DNA of 49,630 nucleotides from JBBKXP01 sp038251315 (lineage in GTDB: Bacteria; Pseudomonadota; Alphaproteobacteria; Rhodobacterales; Rhodobacteraceae): positions 1-49,630 of the forward strand of contig JBBSBK010000013.1 of assembly GCA_038251315.1 (NCBI GenBank), read 5' to 3'. The notes under the pieces were generated by a model. It was given only the letters and a program-made list of their open reading frames with translations, ran no database searches and was not told the DNA's origin. Of the stretch, positions 26,621-35,437 are shown piece by piece. Both the position numbers and the translations under genes were made by a program. The first letter of the stretch is position 1. Each line of letters begins with the position of its first letter.

Positions 26621-27555
26621 GCCTCGCGCACCCAAAGGAACATGTCATTGGCGTCGAGGATACGCACGACCTGCGGTGCGTCCAGAACCATCACACCTCC
26701 GGCCGCAATAACGATGCCGTCCAGCCCCGCTTCGGCGGCGCGCATGGCCGTGTCGGGACCGATGGTCGGCAGGTCGACGCGACGATCCTGCGCGGGCTTC
26801 GGGGCCTTGAACAACAGGGCGTCCTGCCCCGGCAATCTGTCGTGCGGGCCGGTTTGGCCGGCCAGCCAGTCCGCCGCGCCACCGATTAGATCGCTGGCAA
26901 GATCGAAGGTCCATCGCAGCGGATCGCTCGCCATCGGAGTGGTTTCGCGGGGTTTGCAGAGTGCCGTCAGCATCGCATCCGTGCCGCCCCGCGCCTCGCG
27001 GGCCAAGACCCGCACATCGCGCACCACGCAGGCCTGACCCTGATCGGACCGACCCATGTCGGCAATCACGCCGACCGCGAAATGCGCATCGGCGCGGTGT
27101 CGCGCCTCTGGCTGGCGAATGGTCAAAATGCCAGCGGATTGCAGCAGGTCCGGCGCGATTGCGTCGGCGCCGATCGCCCGCAGGCCCGCGTCTTCGAGGA
27201 TCGCGATGAAGATGCGCAACATGGCGTCGTCGCCCATTGCGAGGGCCGCCGACAGCCGACCCATCAACGGCAGGGTCGCGGCGTCGATCATGACGGTGTC
27301 GATCTGCGGTCGGCGCACCGCGCCAGCCATGCAAACCTCGGTGACATTCATCTCGCGCAACCGCTCCAGAAACGTGCCGAGGGTTTCAATGCGGAATGAC
27401 AGGCGCCGCAGACCGTCCGGCAGTTCAGGCACAAACCCGGCCATTTCGCAGATCAAAACGGATCGGCCCGCCGCCCGCAACCGGTCGACCAGGATCCCCG
27501 GCAAATCCCCGGTTCCGGCGATCAGCGCCAGCGTTCCCGTTGGCGGGGGGGGCAT
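26617..27555 (-). CDS. lpxI: UDP-2,3-diacylglucosamine diphosphatase LpxI
   Basis: The protein has 312 residues from the ATG at 27555, which shares one base with the lpxA stop (TGATG). LpxI cleaves UDP-2,3-diacylglucosamine to lipid X and replaces the unrelated LpxH in alphaproteobacteria. The N-terminus LALIAGTGDLPGILVDRLRA and the C-terminal DUF1009 catalytic domain (DLPTIGPDTAMRAAEAGLDG) are clear. The gene is coupled to lpxA before it and lpxB after it, matching the order of the pathway. An alternative upstream start (to 27867) overlaps lpxA and is rejected. Confidence 0.95.
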   Translation of the reverse strand: MPPPPTGTLALIAGTGDLPGILVDRLRAAGRSVLICEMAGFVPELPDGLRRLSFRIETLGTFLERLREMNVTEVCMAGAVRRPQIDTVMIDAATLPLMGRLSAALAMGDDAMLRIFIAILEDAGLRAIGADAIAPDLLQSAGILTIRQPEARHRADAHFAVGVIADMGRSDQGQACVVRDVRVLAREARGGTDAMLTALCKPRETTPMASDPLRWTFDLASDLIGGAADWLAGQTGPHDRLPGQDALLFKAPKPAQDRRVDLPTIGPDTAMRAAEAGLDGIVIAAGGVMVLDAPQVVRILDANDMFLWVREA

Positions 27556-28337
27556 CAGCCCGGGGTGAGAAAGTTGCGGTCGGTCCGCCCGAGGATGAAG
27601 TCGACCATTTGCTGCACATAGGCGCTGTCGGTTTCGGTGCCCAGACGCCGGGCGCGGTCCTGAAATGTGCCTTCGCCATCTTTCAACGATTGAAACGCGG
27701 CGCGTAAAGCGGTGATATCGGCGCGGTCCACGCCCTTGCGTTTCAGCCCGACCAGATTGAGACCGTCCAGCACGCCGCGCGGCCCCTGCACCAGCCCGTG
27801 CGGGATCACGTCGTTGGTGACCATCGTCAGCGCCCCGATGATCGCGCCCTGACCGATCCGCACCCACTGGTGGATGCCGCAGAGACCGCCGATGATCACG
27901 TCATCCTCGATCACGCAATGCCCGGCGACGGCGGAACTGTTAACTACGATCACCCTGTTGCCGACTTGGGCGTCATGCGCGATGTGACACCCGGCCATGA
28001 ACAGGCAATCGTCGCCGACCTTGGTCAGGCCGCCGCCTCCGGCGGTACCGGTGTTGATCGTGACATGCTCGCGGATGCGGTTGTTGGCACCGATCCGCAG
28101 GCGGGTCTTTTCGCCGGCATACTTCAGGTCCTGAGGGATTTCGCCAATCACGGCAAAGGCAAAGATCGTGCAGCCCGATCCGATCCGGGTGTCGCCGGTG
28201 ACGACGACATGGGATTTCAGTACGCAGTTTTCGCCCAAAACCACCCCGGCCCCGATCAGGCAGAACGGGCCGATCTGGCAGCCCTCGCCGATCTGCGCGC
28301 CGTCTTCGATCACGGCCGAAGGGTGAATGTCGGTCAC
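27555..28337 (-). CDS. lpxA: UDP-N-acetylglucosamine O-acyltransferase LpxA
   Basis: The protein has 260 residues from a GTG at 28337 that overlaps the fabZ stop (GTGA). LpxA adds a 3-hydroxyacyl chain to UDP-GlcNAc, the first step of lipid A synthesis. It is built of hexapeptide repeats (left-handed beta helix) through about residue 190; GCHIAHDAQVGN holds the catalytic His. The helical C-terminal domain begins near GVDRADITALRAAF. The GTG start gives VTDIHPSAVIED, which matches the family N-terminus. The longer frame upstream overlaps fabZ. Confidence 0.96.
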   Translation of the reverse strand: MTDIHPSAVIEDGAQIGEGCQIGPFCLIGAGVVLGENCVLKSHVVVTGDTRIGSGCTIFAFAVIGEIPQDLKYAGEKTRLRIGANNRIREHVTINTGTAGGGGLTKVGDDCLFMAGCHIAHDAQVGNRVIVVNSSAVAGHCVIEDDVIIGGLCGIHQWVRIGQGAIIGALTMVTNDVIPHGLVQGPRGVLDGLNLVGLKRKGVDRADITALRAAFQSLKDGEGTFQDRARRLGTETDSAYVQQMVDFILGRTDRNFLTPG

Positions 28338-28795
28338 GGCCGCAGGTCCATCATCGCAGTGAACTCGGCCTCTGCCGCCATTTCGCCACCAACCGAGGCG
28401 ACGCCGGCAAAACGCCAGACCTTCCCGCCGGGTTTGCCGCGGGTCGTTCTGACGCGCATTTCCAGAACGTCGCCGGGCACCACCTTGCGGCGGAACTTGC
28501 AACCGTCGATTGCCATGAAGTAGATCAGCAGGTTGCCGTCGGTCAGGCCCATCGTCGCGCCGACCATCACGGCGGCAGTCTGGGCCATCGCCTCGACGAT
28601 AGTGACGCCGGGCATGATCGGATTGCCGGGAAAGTGACCCTGAAAATGCGGCTCGTTCATCGTCACGTTCTTGATGCCGACGGCACTGGTGGTGCCGTCG
28701 ATATCGCGGACCCGGTCGACCAGAAGGAACGGATAGCGATGCGGCAGGATCTTCTGGATCAACTGAATATCAGCGCTTGTGACAGGATCGGTCAT
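28334..28795 (-). CDS. fabZ: 3-hydroxyacyl-ACP dehydratase FabZ
   Basis: The protein has 153 residues from the ATG at 28795, which has GGAAG 6 bp upstream; a GTG at 28825 would add 10 residues. FabZ dehydrates 3-hydroxyacyl-ACP in fatty-acid elongation and competes with LpxA for 3-hydroxyacyl-ACP. The hot-dog fold active site is visible: HFQGHFPGNPIMPGV holds the catalytic His, and IVEAMAQTAAV the Glu. Residues KILPHRYPFLLVDRV open the domain. It is coupled to lpxA. Confidence 0.96.
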   Translation of the reverse strand: MTDPVTSADIQLIQKILPHRYPFLLVDRVRDIDGTTSAVGIKNVTMNEPHFQGHFPGNPIMPGVTIVEAMAQTAAVMVGATMGLTDGNLLIYFMAIDGCKFRRKVVPGDVLEMRVRTTRGKPGGKVWRFAGVASVGGEMAAEAEFTAMMDLRP

Positions 28796-28880
28796 GACGA
28801 TCTTCCGTGGATTGATGTCGGCCACGCGGGGCCGGTTCGGAACTGACTAGCAAGCCCGTCCCGTGGCGGCAAGGCGGGTG

Positions 28881-29504
28881 TCAGTTTCCACCGTCTGGCG
28901 TGGGGCCTGGATCGGGAGGCGTATCGGGGACAGTTTCGGGCGGGACCGGGATGCTCCCGTCGCCCAGTGCGGCATCGACAGAGGCAATGGCTGCGTCAGT
29001 GATGTCGACCGAACCGGCGCTGATGATGACGCCGCGCCGGTCCAGCAGCACGACCGCACCACGATCGCGCATGATCTGCCCCAGCACCGGAGTCGCTGCA
29101 CCAAAGAACTCGTCGCGTCCGGCGGTCACGCTGTCCTGCAATGCACGTTCCTTGGCATCGCGGGCGGTGCGGATATCCTGCACCTTGGTGTCGAATGCCT
29201 CAGCCTCGGCCCGAAAGTCGGCGGGGTCCATCGTCGGACGTCGGACGGCAAGGTCTTGTTCTTCGGCCGTCAGATCGGCGGCCAGATCGCGGTTCCGAGT
29301 CGCCAGATCCTCGGTTTCGGCCTGAATATCGCGCAGGATACGCTGGCCATACAGGCTTTGGTTGAACAGCGCTTCGGGGTCGATGGTCAGGGTCGGGCTG
29401 GCGACGGCTGGCGGGTCGGCCGCAGGATCAGACTGCGCCAAGCCACACTGACCAGCAATGACCGCCCAGAGACCGATCAGCAGCGCGGCAAACCGGAGGC
29501 GCAT
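28881..29504 (-). CDS. OmpH/Skp family periplasmic chaperone
   Basis: The protein has 207 residues. A signal peptide covers about residues 1-24 (LRFAALLIGLWAVIAGQCGLAQ). The middle is a long charged helical hairpin (about residues 60-130, rich in Glu, Asp, Ala and Arg) that forms the tentacles of Skp trimers. The conserved ALQDSVTAGRDEFFGAATPV and RGAVVLLDRRGVIISAG follow. Skp holds unfolded outer-membrane proteins in the periplasm for BamA. A Pro/Gly-rich tail (about residues 185-207) is unusual. The start shares a base with the bamA stop, so the two are coupled. Confidence 0.9.
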   Translation of the reverse strand: MRLRFAALLIGLWAVIAGQCGLAQSDPAADPPAVASPTLTIDPEALFNQSLYGQRILRDIQAETEDLATRNRDLAADLTAEEQDLAVRRPTMDPADFRAEAEAFDTKVQDIRTARDAKERALQDSVTAGRDEFFGAATPVLGQIMRDRGAVVLLDRRGVIISAGSVDITDAAIASVDAALGDGSIPVPPETVPDTPPDPGPTPDGGN

Positions 29505-31816
29505 CAGAAATCGGTCGAGATGGTCACATCGAACGATTTGGGCCGGTCGAATTCCTGACTGTCCAACGCATTGGTAAAGTTGAACCGCAACGGCCCGATT
29601 GGTGTGGTCCAGAAGATCGACAGGCCAACGACACTGCGCGGGGTGAAGTCATCGTAGAGTACGTTGGGACCGACGACGCCGCTGTCCCAAAGCGAGCCGT
29701 AATCGTAGAACACCCCGGCTGACAGCCCGTATTCTTCAGGCAGTGGCAGCGGGAATTCCGCTTCGAGCCGCGCGACCGCATAAATGTTTCCGCCAAGCGC
29801 GTCGTCAAACGTACCGTTGTTGTATCGCGGCCCGAGTCCTCCTCCCTTGAACCCGCGCAGTTGCCGCGAGCCAAGGAAAAAGCGGTCGGTGACGCGGCTG
29901 TTGCCATCGGAGTAATTCAGGTACCCGCCGTCCAGCGAAGCGCGCAGGGTGACGTCTTCGTTCACAACCCTGGTTTCGGCACTGACCGACGCAGTGGTGC
30001 TGATAAAGCTTGTGTCGCCAAAGCCGAATTGTTGACTGAACCGGAAGCTGATGCCGGACGACGGGCTGAGCCCGGCACGGCGGGAATCGTACGAATAGGC
30101 ATAGCCGATCGAGTTGGTCCACAACCCACCTTGCGCCGCATCGGCCATGATCGGCGGGCTGGCCGTCGCGGCATCGGTGATGTCGGCATAATCGGCAGAA
30201 TAGAATACCGACAGGCGGCCATTGTCGCTGATCGGAAAGCCGAGCGAGGGGCGGAACTGAAAAGTTTCCGTGTCATAAACCGCGTTTTCACTGTTCGTCG
30301 TCTTGTAAGCAAGCGCCAAACTACCGCTCAGATCGCGGCCCAAAAGGTTCGGTTCGGTGAAATCAAACGAAAACACCTTGTTCGACGAAGCGGTCGACAG
30401 TTCGAAATTCAGCGTCTGACCCCGACCGAGAAAGTTGCGCTCCTTGAAGCTGGCGACCAGGCCGATACCGACGTCGGAACTGTAATTGGCCCCGAACGAC
30501 AGTGATCCGGTCGGTGCCTCTTCGACATTGACGTCAACGATGACCTGATCCGGGGTCGATCCTTCGCGAGCTTGCACGTCGGCGTTGCTGAAATAGCCCA
30601 AGGCCCGGATTCGTTCGGCGCTTTCGCGGATCGACCGGGGGTTAAAGGGATCGCCCTCGACCACCCGGAACTGGTTGCGAACGACCCTGTCGAGCGTGGT
30701 GTTGTTGCCTTCAATGTCGATCCGTTCAACGAATATTCGTGGCCCGCGCACGAGCGCGAAATTCAGGTTCAGCCGCAGGTTGCGGTCATCGCGGGTGATC
30801 TGTGGGTCGACCTGAACGAAATCCAGGCCTTGCTGGATCGCAAGACGTTCGAGCCGGGTGATGTTGGTTTCGATGTCGATGGGGGAATAGGTCGTCCCTG
30901 AACGCAGGCGCACCGCATTCTGGAACGCCGCAACATCGACCTCGGGCAGATCGGACGAGACGGTGATGTCGCCAAAGCTGTAGCGCTGGCCTTCCTGCAC
31001 ATTGAACGTGATGAGATAGGCATCGCGGTTGCGGGTCAGCGTCACATCGACGTTCTGAACGATGAAATCGACATAGCCGCGCGAGCGATAGAAGTCGGTC
31101 AACATCTGGCGATCAAAGGCGATCCGGTCAGCAACGAAGGTGTCGCTGCGGATCACGGCACGCAGGATGCCGGCCTGTTTGGTTTCCAGAATGCCTCGCA
31201 GACGACGGTCGGAAAAGTTGCGGTTGCCGACGAATGCGATGCTTTCGATCTCGGTCACGCCGCCTTCGAAAATCTCGAACACCAGATCGACGCGATTGTC
31301 GTTGCGCCGGATGATCCGGGGAGTGACGGTCGCGTTGATCCGGCCCCGTTCGGCATAAAGGGCGGCAATCGCGGCGACGTCGCGTTCGGCCTGGTCGGGG
31401 CTGTAGACCCGCCGTGTTTGCGAGCCGATCACCGCGGCGAAATCTTCGTCTTTCAGCCGCGCATTCCCCTCGAAACCGATCTGGCTGATTGTCGGATATT
31501 CGACAACGGTGATCGCCAGCGTGCCACCCTGAGGCGACACGTCGACGGTTTCGAACTGGCCGGAAGCGCGGATCCGCTGCACCGCGTCGTTCAGTTCGGC
31601 CGCTGAAACGGTCTGGCCGCGGGCGATTCCGGCATAGGCCAGAATCGTCGGCGTCTCGATCCGCTGGTTGCCACTGACAGTGATGTTGGAAAAGCTGAAC
31701 GACTGGGTCTGCGCTTGTGCGGTGCCGAATACCATAACCACAAGCGCCAGAACGAAAAATCCGCGCCCGGCCCGGCCGAAAAAGCCGCTGACAGCGTCGC
31801 CTAAAAATCTGCCCAT
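29504..31816 (-). CDS. bamA: Outer membrane protein assembly factor BamA
   Basis: The protein has 770 residues from the ATG at 31816; an upstream Met at 31909 gives a non-family extension. BamA inserts beta-barrel proteins in the outer membrane. A signal peptide spans roughly residues 1-35 (FFVLALVVMVFGTAQAQ). Five POTRA domains follow, opening with SFSNITVSGNQRIETPTILA, then the C-terminal 16-strand barrel with the family's lid motif SRQLRGFKGGGLGPR near residue 640. The last residue is Phe, as expected for outer-membrane proteins. It is embedded between rseP (via a small gene) and ompH in the usual alphaproteobacterial order. Confidence 0.97.
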   Translation of the reverse strand: MGRFLGDAVSGFFGRAGRGFFVLALVVMVFGTAQAQTQSFSFSNITVSGNQRIETPTILAYAGIARGQTVSAAELNDAVQRIRASGQFETVDVSPQGGTLAITVVEYPTISQIGFEGNARLKDEDFAAVIGSQTRRVYSPDQAERDVAAIAALYAERGRINATVTPRIIRRNDNRVDLVFEIFEGGVTEIESIAFVGNRNFSDRRLRGILETKQAGILRAVIRSDTFVADRIAFDRQMLTDFYRSRGYVDFIVQNVDVTLTRNRDAYLITFNVQEGQRYSFGDITVSSDLPEVDVAAFQNAVRLRSGTTYSPIDIETNITRLERLAIQQGLDFVQVDPQITRDDRNLRLNLNFALVRGPRIFVERIDIEGNNTTLDRVVRNQFRVVEGDPFNPRSIRESAERIRALGYFSNADVQAREGSTPDQVIVDVNVEEAPTGSLSFGANYSSDVGIGLVASFKERNFLGRGQTLNFELSTASSNKVFSFDFTEPNLLGRDLSGSLALAYKTTNSENAVYDTETFQFRPSLGFPISDNGRLSVFYSADYADITDAATASPPIMADAAQGGLWTNSIGYAYSYDSRRAGLSPSSGISFRFSQQFGFGDTSFISTTASVSAETRVVNEDVTLRASLDGGYLNYSDGNSRVTDRFFLGSRQLRGFKGGGLGPRYNNGTFDDALGGNIYAVARLEAEFPLPLPEEYGLSAGVFYDYGSLWDSGVVGPNVLYDDFTPRSVVGLSIFWTTPIGPLRFNFTNALDSQEFDRPKSFDVTISTDF

Positions 31817-31888
31817 CTGTCCCGCCACTGAAATGGTTCCTGTTAGTCTTTGCCTAACGGGATTGGGGGGGGTTGTCAAAACCAAGAA

Positions 31889-31908
31889 TGCGCCCTGCTG
31901 GGGGCGCA
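31889..31908 (-). terminator. Hairpin between the 41-aa gene and bamA
   Basis: TGCGCCC at 31889-31895 pairs with GGGCGCA at 31902-31908. On the minus strand it is followed by TTCTTGGTTTTG, only a loose T tract. It may end or attenuate the rseP-side transcript before bamA, or be an mRNA-stabilising hairpin. Confidence 0.4.
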
Positions 31909-31952
31909 CCGCAGTAAATAATCAAGATGTGGTGGTCTGGCACCGCCCGGTA

Positions 31953-32078
31953 TCAAAGCGATCCCAGAAAGGCCCCGGCCCAGAGCGCGAACACGATGGT
32001 CGCGCCATACAACAACCGGTCCCAGTTCAGACCGATCAGAAATGACAGCCCACGATAGCCGCTGGCGATGGTCTGCAT
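31953..32078 (-). CDS. 41-aa membrane protein between rseP and bamA
   Basis: A small gene in the same orientation as its neighbours: ATG at 32076-32078, TGA at 31953-31955. The N-terminal half is MQTIASGYRGLSFLIGLNWD, and residues 22-41 form one hydrophobic helix with Trp33 (Leu, Tyr, Gly, Ala, Ile, Phe), so a single-pass inner-membrane protein is likely. It lies 76 bp after the rseP stop and 136 bp before the bamA start, inside the outer-membrane biogenesis operon. A Gly-rich GGGGC about 10 bp upstream may serve as a weak ribosome binding site. No known domain is recognisable. The coherent composition and its position argue for a real gene; a role with RseP or Bam is speculation. Confidence 0.6.
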   Translation of the reverse strand: MQTIASGYRGLSFLIGLNWDRLLYGATIVFALWAGAFLGSL

Positions 32079-32154
32079 GTGGCTTGCCCCGTCCAAAAGG
32101 AAACACGTGGACCTCTGTTGCCAGCGGAATGTGTCAACACGATGGCAGCGCCAG

Positions 32155-33474
32155 TTACGGGCAAAGAAACAGGTCGTTGGCCAGCGCGAACACCATCAAA
32201 GTGCCGATTATCGCGATCCCCAGGGTCATCAGCACCCGCAGCGCCCCATTCGACGGGGTCCGCCCCGTCACCGCCTCATAGGCGTGAAACACAAGGTGGC
32301 CGCCGTCAAGTACCGGAATCGGGAACAGGTTCAGCAGACCTACGGCGGTCGACAGGACGGCGACGAACCAGATGAAACTGCTTGCCCCCTGCGCCGCCAT
32401 CGCGCCGCTGGTCTGGGCGATGCCGACCGGACCGGACAGGTTGCACGACGAAATCGCGCCAGTGACCATGTGCCCGAGGCCGGAGAGCGACGAGGTGATG
32501 ATGAACCAGATCTGTTTTACCCCTGCGGTCAGAGCATCAAGAAACCCGACGGGTTGGGTCTGCGCATCGAAAAACAGACCGCCGGTGATCCCCAAAAGCC
32601 AGCGGGTTTCGAATCCGCCTTCCGCCGCTGGCAGATCGACCCGACGTGGGGCAAGCGTAAAGCTCATTGTCTGGCCGTCGCGCCATACGTCCAACACCAG
32701 ATCGCGCCCTTCGGACGCCGCGACGATGTCGATCAGTTGCGCGAAGGCGAATGCTGGGGTGCCGTCAATCGCCGTGATCACGTCGCCGGTCTGCAGACCC
32801 GCGTCATAAGCGGCCGAGACCGGGCTGAGGCCAAGGATCATCGCCGGATAGGGGTATGGCGCCTGCACGGTGAGATCGGCGCCGTCGCGCTGAACGGCGT
32901 AATCCAGCATCGGCTGGCGCGGCAGTTCGTCGATGATGTCACTGAAATCGTCGCTTGCCGGAACCACGACACCTGCGATGGTCAAAATCCGGTCGCCCGG
33001 TTGCAGCGGCTGTTCGATCGACGGCGGCAACGGTTTGGTCGCCGCAAAGGTCAGCGGATCGGCGGTCCTGCCCTGATACATGATCACGGCGGCAAAAATC
33101 AGAATTGACAGGATAAAATTGGACACCGGCCCCGCCGCGACGGTCAGGGCCCGCGCCCAGAGCGGCGCGCCCAGCATTGTGTTACGCGCGCCGCCGGTGC
33201 CACCGACCGACGCGGCGTTGGCATCGCCCAAAAATTTCACGTAGCCGCCCAGCGGCAGTGCCGCGATCTGCCAGCGTGTGCCGCGCCTGTCGATCCGGCT
33301 GTAGATCACCGGGCCAAAGCCAAGGCTGAACACTTCGGCATGGATGCCCGACCAGCGTCCGACGATATAATGCCCGTATTCATGAATCGCGACGATGATC
33401 GACAGCGCGACCACAAATGCGGCAATCGTCCAGGCGGCACTGCCGAAGGTTGGCAGGATTTGGGTCAGGTCCAC
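32155..33474 (-). CDS. rseP: RIP metalloprotease RseP
   Basis: The protein has 439 residues. RseP cuts membrane anti-sigma factors and leftover signal peptides within the membrane. The zinc motif HEYGH lies at residues 31-35 in the first membrane helix. One or two PDZ domains fill about residues 110-290 (GLSPVSAAYDAGLQTGDVITAID). The second active-site motif NLFPIPVLDGGHLVF lies near residue 391, followed by the last membrane segment. It starts 3 bp after the dxr stop, so it is coupled to isoprenoid synthesis as usual in this operon. Confidence 0.96.
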   Translation of the reverse strand: MDLTQILPTFGSAAWTIAAFVVALSIIVAIHEYGHYIVGRWSGIHAEVFSLGFGPVIYSRIDRRGTRWQIAALPLGGYVKFLGDANAASVGGTGGARNTMLGAPLWARALTVAAGPVSNFILSILIFAAVIMYQGRTADPLTFAATKPLPPSIEQPLQPGDRILTIAGVVVPASDDFSDIIDELPRQPMLDYAVQRDGADLTVQAPYPYPAMILGLSPVSAAYDAGLQTGDVITAIDGTPAFAFAQLIDIVAASEGRDLVLDVWRDGQTMSFTLAPRRVDLPAAEGGFETRWLLGITGGLFFDAQTQPVGFLDALTAGVKQIWFIITSSLSGLGHMVTGAISSCNLSGPVGIAQTSGAMAAQGASSFIWFVAVLSTAVGLLNLFPIPVLDGGHLVFHAYEAVTGRTPSNGALRVLMTLGIAIIGTLMVFALANDLFLCP

Positions 33475-33477
33475 GAA

Positions 33478-34647
33478 TTATCCCAGCTTTGTTATGGCCT
33501 CGGCGGCACGGATACGCGCCAGCCGGTCGGTTTCCAACACGTTATCTAGGGTCATCGGGGCATTTTCCAGCCCATCATGGGCCGACATCGTGTCAAGCGT
33601 TGCGCTGACAACCCCCGCCATATCGGTAAAACCGACCTGCCCGGCAATGAAGGCATCCAGAGCCCGCTCTTTCGCCGCGTTGAACGCCGCCCCCGCCATG
33701 CCGCGCATGTCCATCACGCGGCGTGCCAGCGCCAGTGCCGGATAGCGTTTCAGGTCGGGGGCGCGAAACGTCAACCGGCCGATCCTTGCAAGGTTCAGCC
33801 GTTCGACCGGCAGCGCCTTGCGGTCGGGCCAGTGCAAGGCGTAACCGATGGCGTGGCGCATGTCGGGCGGGCCGACATGGGCCATCAGCGCCCCGTCACG
33901 GAAACCGACAAGGGCGTGGATCAGGCTTTCAGGATGAATCACCACCTCGATCTGGTCGGGGGTGACGCCGAAAAATTCACGGGTTTCGATCAGTTCCAGC
34001 GATTTGTTGAACATCGAGGCGGAATCGATGGTGATCCGCTGGCCCATCGCCCAATTGGGGTGGCTGGATGCCTCGGCAAGTGTCGCGTGGATCAGCCTTT
34101 CGGTCGGCCAGTCGCGGAATGCGCCACCGCTGGCGGTGATGATGATCCGCTCGACGCCAGCGATATCCTCGCCCACCAACGCCTGAAAGATCGCCGAATG
34201 TTCGCTGTCAACGGGCAGGATGGTGGCACCCGTGTCCCGCGCAGCCTGCATCACGATCGCCCCGGCGCAGACCAGCGTTTCCTTGTTGGCCAGCGCCAGA
34301 GTCGCCCCCTGCCCGATCGCCGCCAGCCCCGGCACAAGGCCTGCCGCACCAACGATGGCCGACATGACCCAGTCGGCCGGGCGGCTGGCCGCCTCGGCCA
34401 CGGCATCGGCCCCTGCAGCAACAACGATCCCGGTACCGACCAGCCTGTCTTTAAGCGGCTCGTACAGTTCGTCATGGCAGGTCACTGCCAGCCCGGCGTT
34501 CAACCGCACCGCATCCGCTGCAAGCTGGTCCAGATTGCGCCCGCCGGTCAGCGCGATCACGTCATAGGCACCGGGGTCGCGAGCAATCAGGTCGATGGTG
34601 TTCTGCCCGATGCTGCCTGTCGCACCCAGAATCGTGACCCGCCTCAA
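33478..34647 (-). CDS. dxr: 1-deoxy-D-xylulose 5-phosphate reductoisomerase
   Basis: The protein has 389 residues. Dxr (IspC) commits carbon to isoprenoids by the MEP route, using NADPH. The nucleotide-binding motif RRVTILGATGSIGQNT opens the protein. The metal and substrate region is ILPVDSEHSAIFQAL near residue 149 and ASGGAFRDWP near 175. HPNWAMGQRITIDSASMFNK follows near residue 195. Length is standard. It overlaps cdsA by 4 bp and precedes rseP. Confidence 0.97.
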   Translation of the reverse strand: MRRVTILGATGSIGQNTIDLIARDPGAYDVIALTGGRNLDQLAADAVRLNAGLAVTCHDELYEPLKDRLVGTGIVVAAGADAVAEAASRPADWVMSAIVGAAGLVPGLAAIGQGATLALANKETLVCAGAIVMQAARDTGATILPVDSEHSAIFQALVGEDIAGVERIIITASGGAFRDWPTERLIHATLAEASSHPNWAMGQRITIDSASMFNKSLELIETREFFGVTPDQIEVVIHPESLIHALVGFRDGALMAHVGPPDMRHAIGYALHWPDRKALPVERLNLARIGRLTFRAPDLKRYPALALARRVMDMRGMAGAAFNAAKERALDAFIAGQVGFTDMAGVVSATLDTMSAHDGLENAPMTLDNVLETDRLARIRAAEAITKLG

Positions 34648-35435
34648 AAGCCGCCCCCGATCAGCGAAAAGACGAACATCATCAGCGCCGCCCCGATCAG
34701 GGCATCAAAGCGGTCATAAAAACCGCCGTGGCCGGGAATCAGGTTGGAGCTGTCCTTGATACCCATCCGGCGTTTCAGCGCGCTTTCGGCGATGTCGCCC
34801 AACTGCCCGGCAAGCGCGACCAAGACCACTGCGGGCATGACGATCCAGTTAGCCCAGCCCCAAAGGATCATCACGAACCCGATCAGCGCCGCGCCGATCC
34901 ACCCGGCGATAGTGCCCGACCAGGTTTTCTTGGGGCTGATGGCGGGCCAGAACTTTGGCCCGCCCAAGATGCGCCCGGCGAAATAACCCAAGCTGTCGGA
35001 CACCACGACGATCAGGACCAACAGCAATATTAGTACCAGTCCGACATCTGGAATTGCCCGAAAAGCGATCAGCGCCCAGCCAGCCAGCAGGCAGGCCCAA
35101 GCGTAAAGGCCGAACAGCAGCCCATGTCGGCGGATCAAGACGGCGCCGATCACCGGGGCGGTCAGCAGCAGCGCAAGGGCGATGGAGGTGGGAAGGCCTG
35201 TGGTTTCAAACACGCTCGCAGCTCCAAGGATGGCAATGACCGGACCACTGCCCGATTGTTCGGGCGAGATCATCGTCCAGATTTCCCAGACGATGATGCC
35301 GATGGCGGCTGTCACCATGACCTGAAACCATAGCCCGCCGAGTGCGATGCCTGCGATCCCTACGATGGCCAGAACTGCGGCGGATATGATCCGGGTGCGC
35401 AGGTCGGACCAGTTGCCGGTTTCGGGTTGCGCCAT
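34644..35435 (-). CDS. cdsA: Phosphatidate cytidylyltransferase CdsA
   Basis: The protein has 263 residues and about seven membrane segments. CdsA makes CDP-diacylglycerol, the precursor of all phospholipids. The family signature near the C-terminus is present: SDSLGYFAGRILGGPKFWP and SPKKTWSGTIAGW, and DRFDALIGAALMM near the end. The stop overlaps the dxr start (ATGA). uppS ends 2 bp before its start, so lipid carriers and phospholipid synthesis share one transcript. Confidence 0.95.
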   Translation of the reverse strand: MAQPETGNWSDLRTRIISAAVLAIVGIAGIALGGLWFQVMVTAAIGIIVWEIWTMISPEQSGSGPVIAILGAASVFETTGLPTSIALALLLTAPVIGAVLIRRHGLLFGLYAWACLLAGWALIAFRAIPDVGLVLILLLVLIVVVSDSLGYFAGRILGGPKFWPAISPKKTWSGTIAGWIGAALIGFVMILWGWANWIVMPAVVLVALAGQLGDIAESALKRRMGIKDSSNLIPGHGGFYDRFDALIGAALMMFVFSLIGGGF

Positions 35436-35437
35436 CC

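Noticed and set aside
31876..32106. 76-codon minus-strand frame overlapping the 41-aa gene
   Set aside because: Its residues have no hydrophobic or domain pattern, whereas the alternative frame gives a coherent membrane protein in good context.
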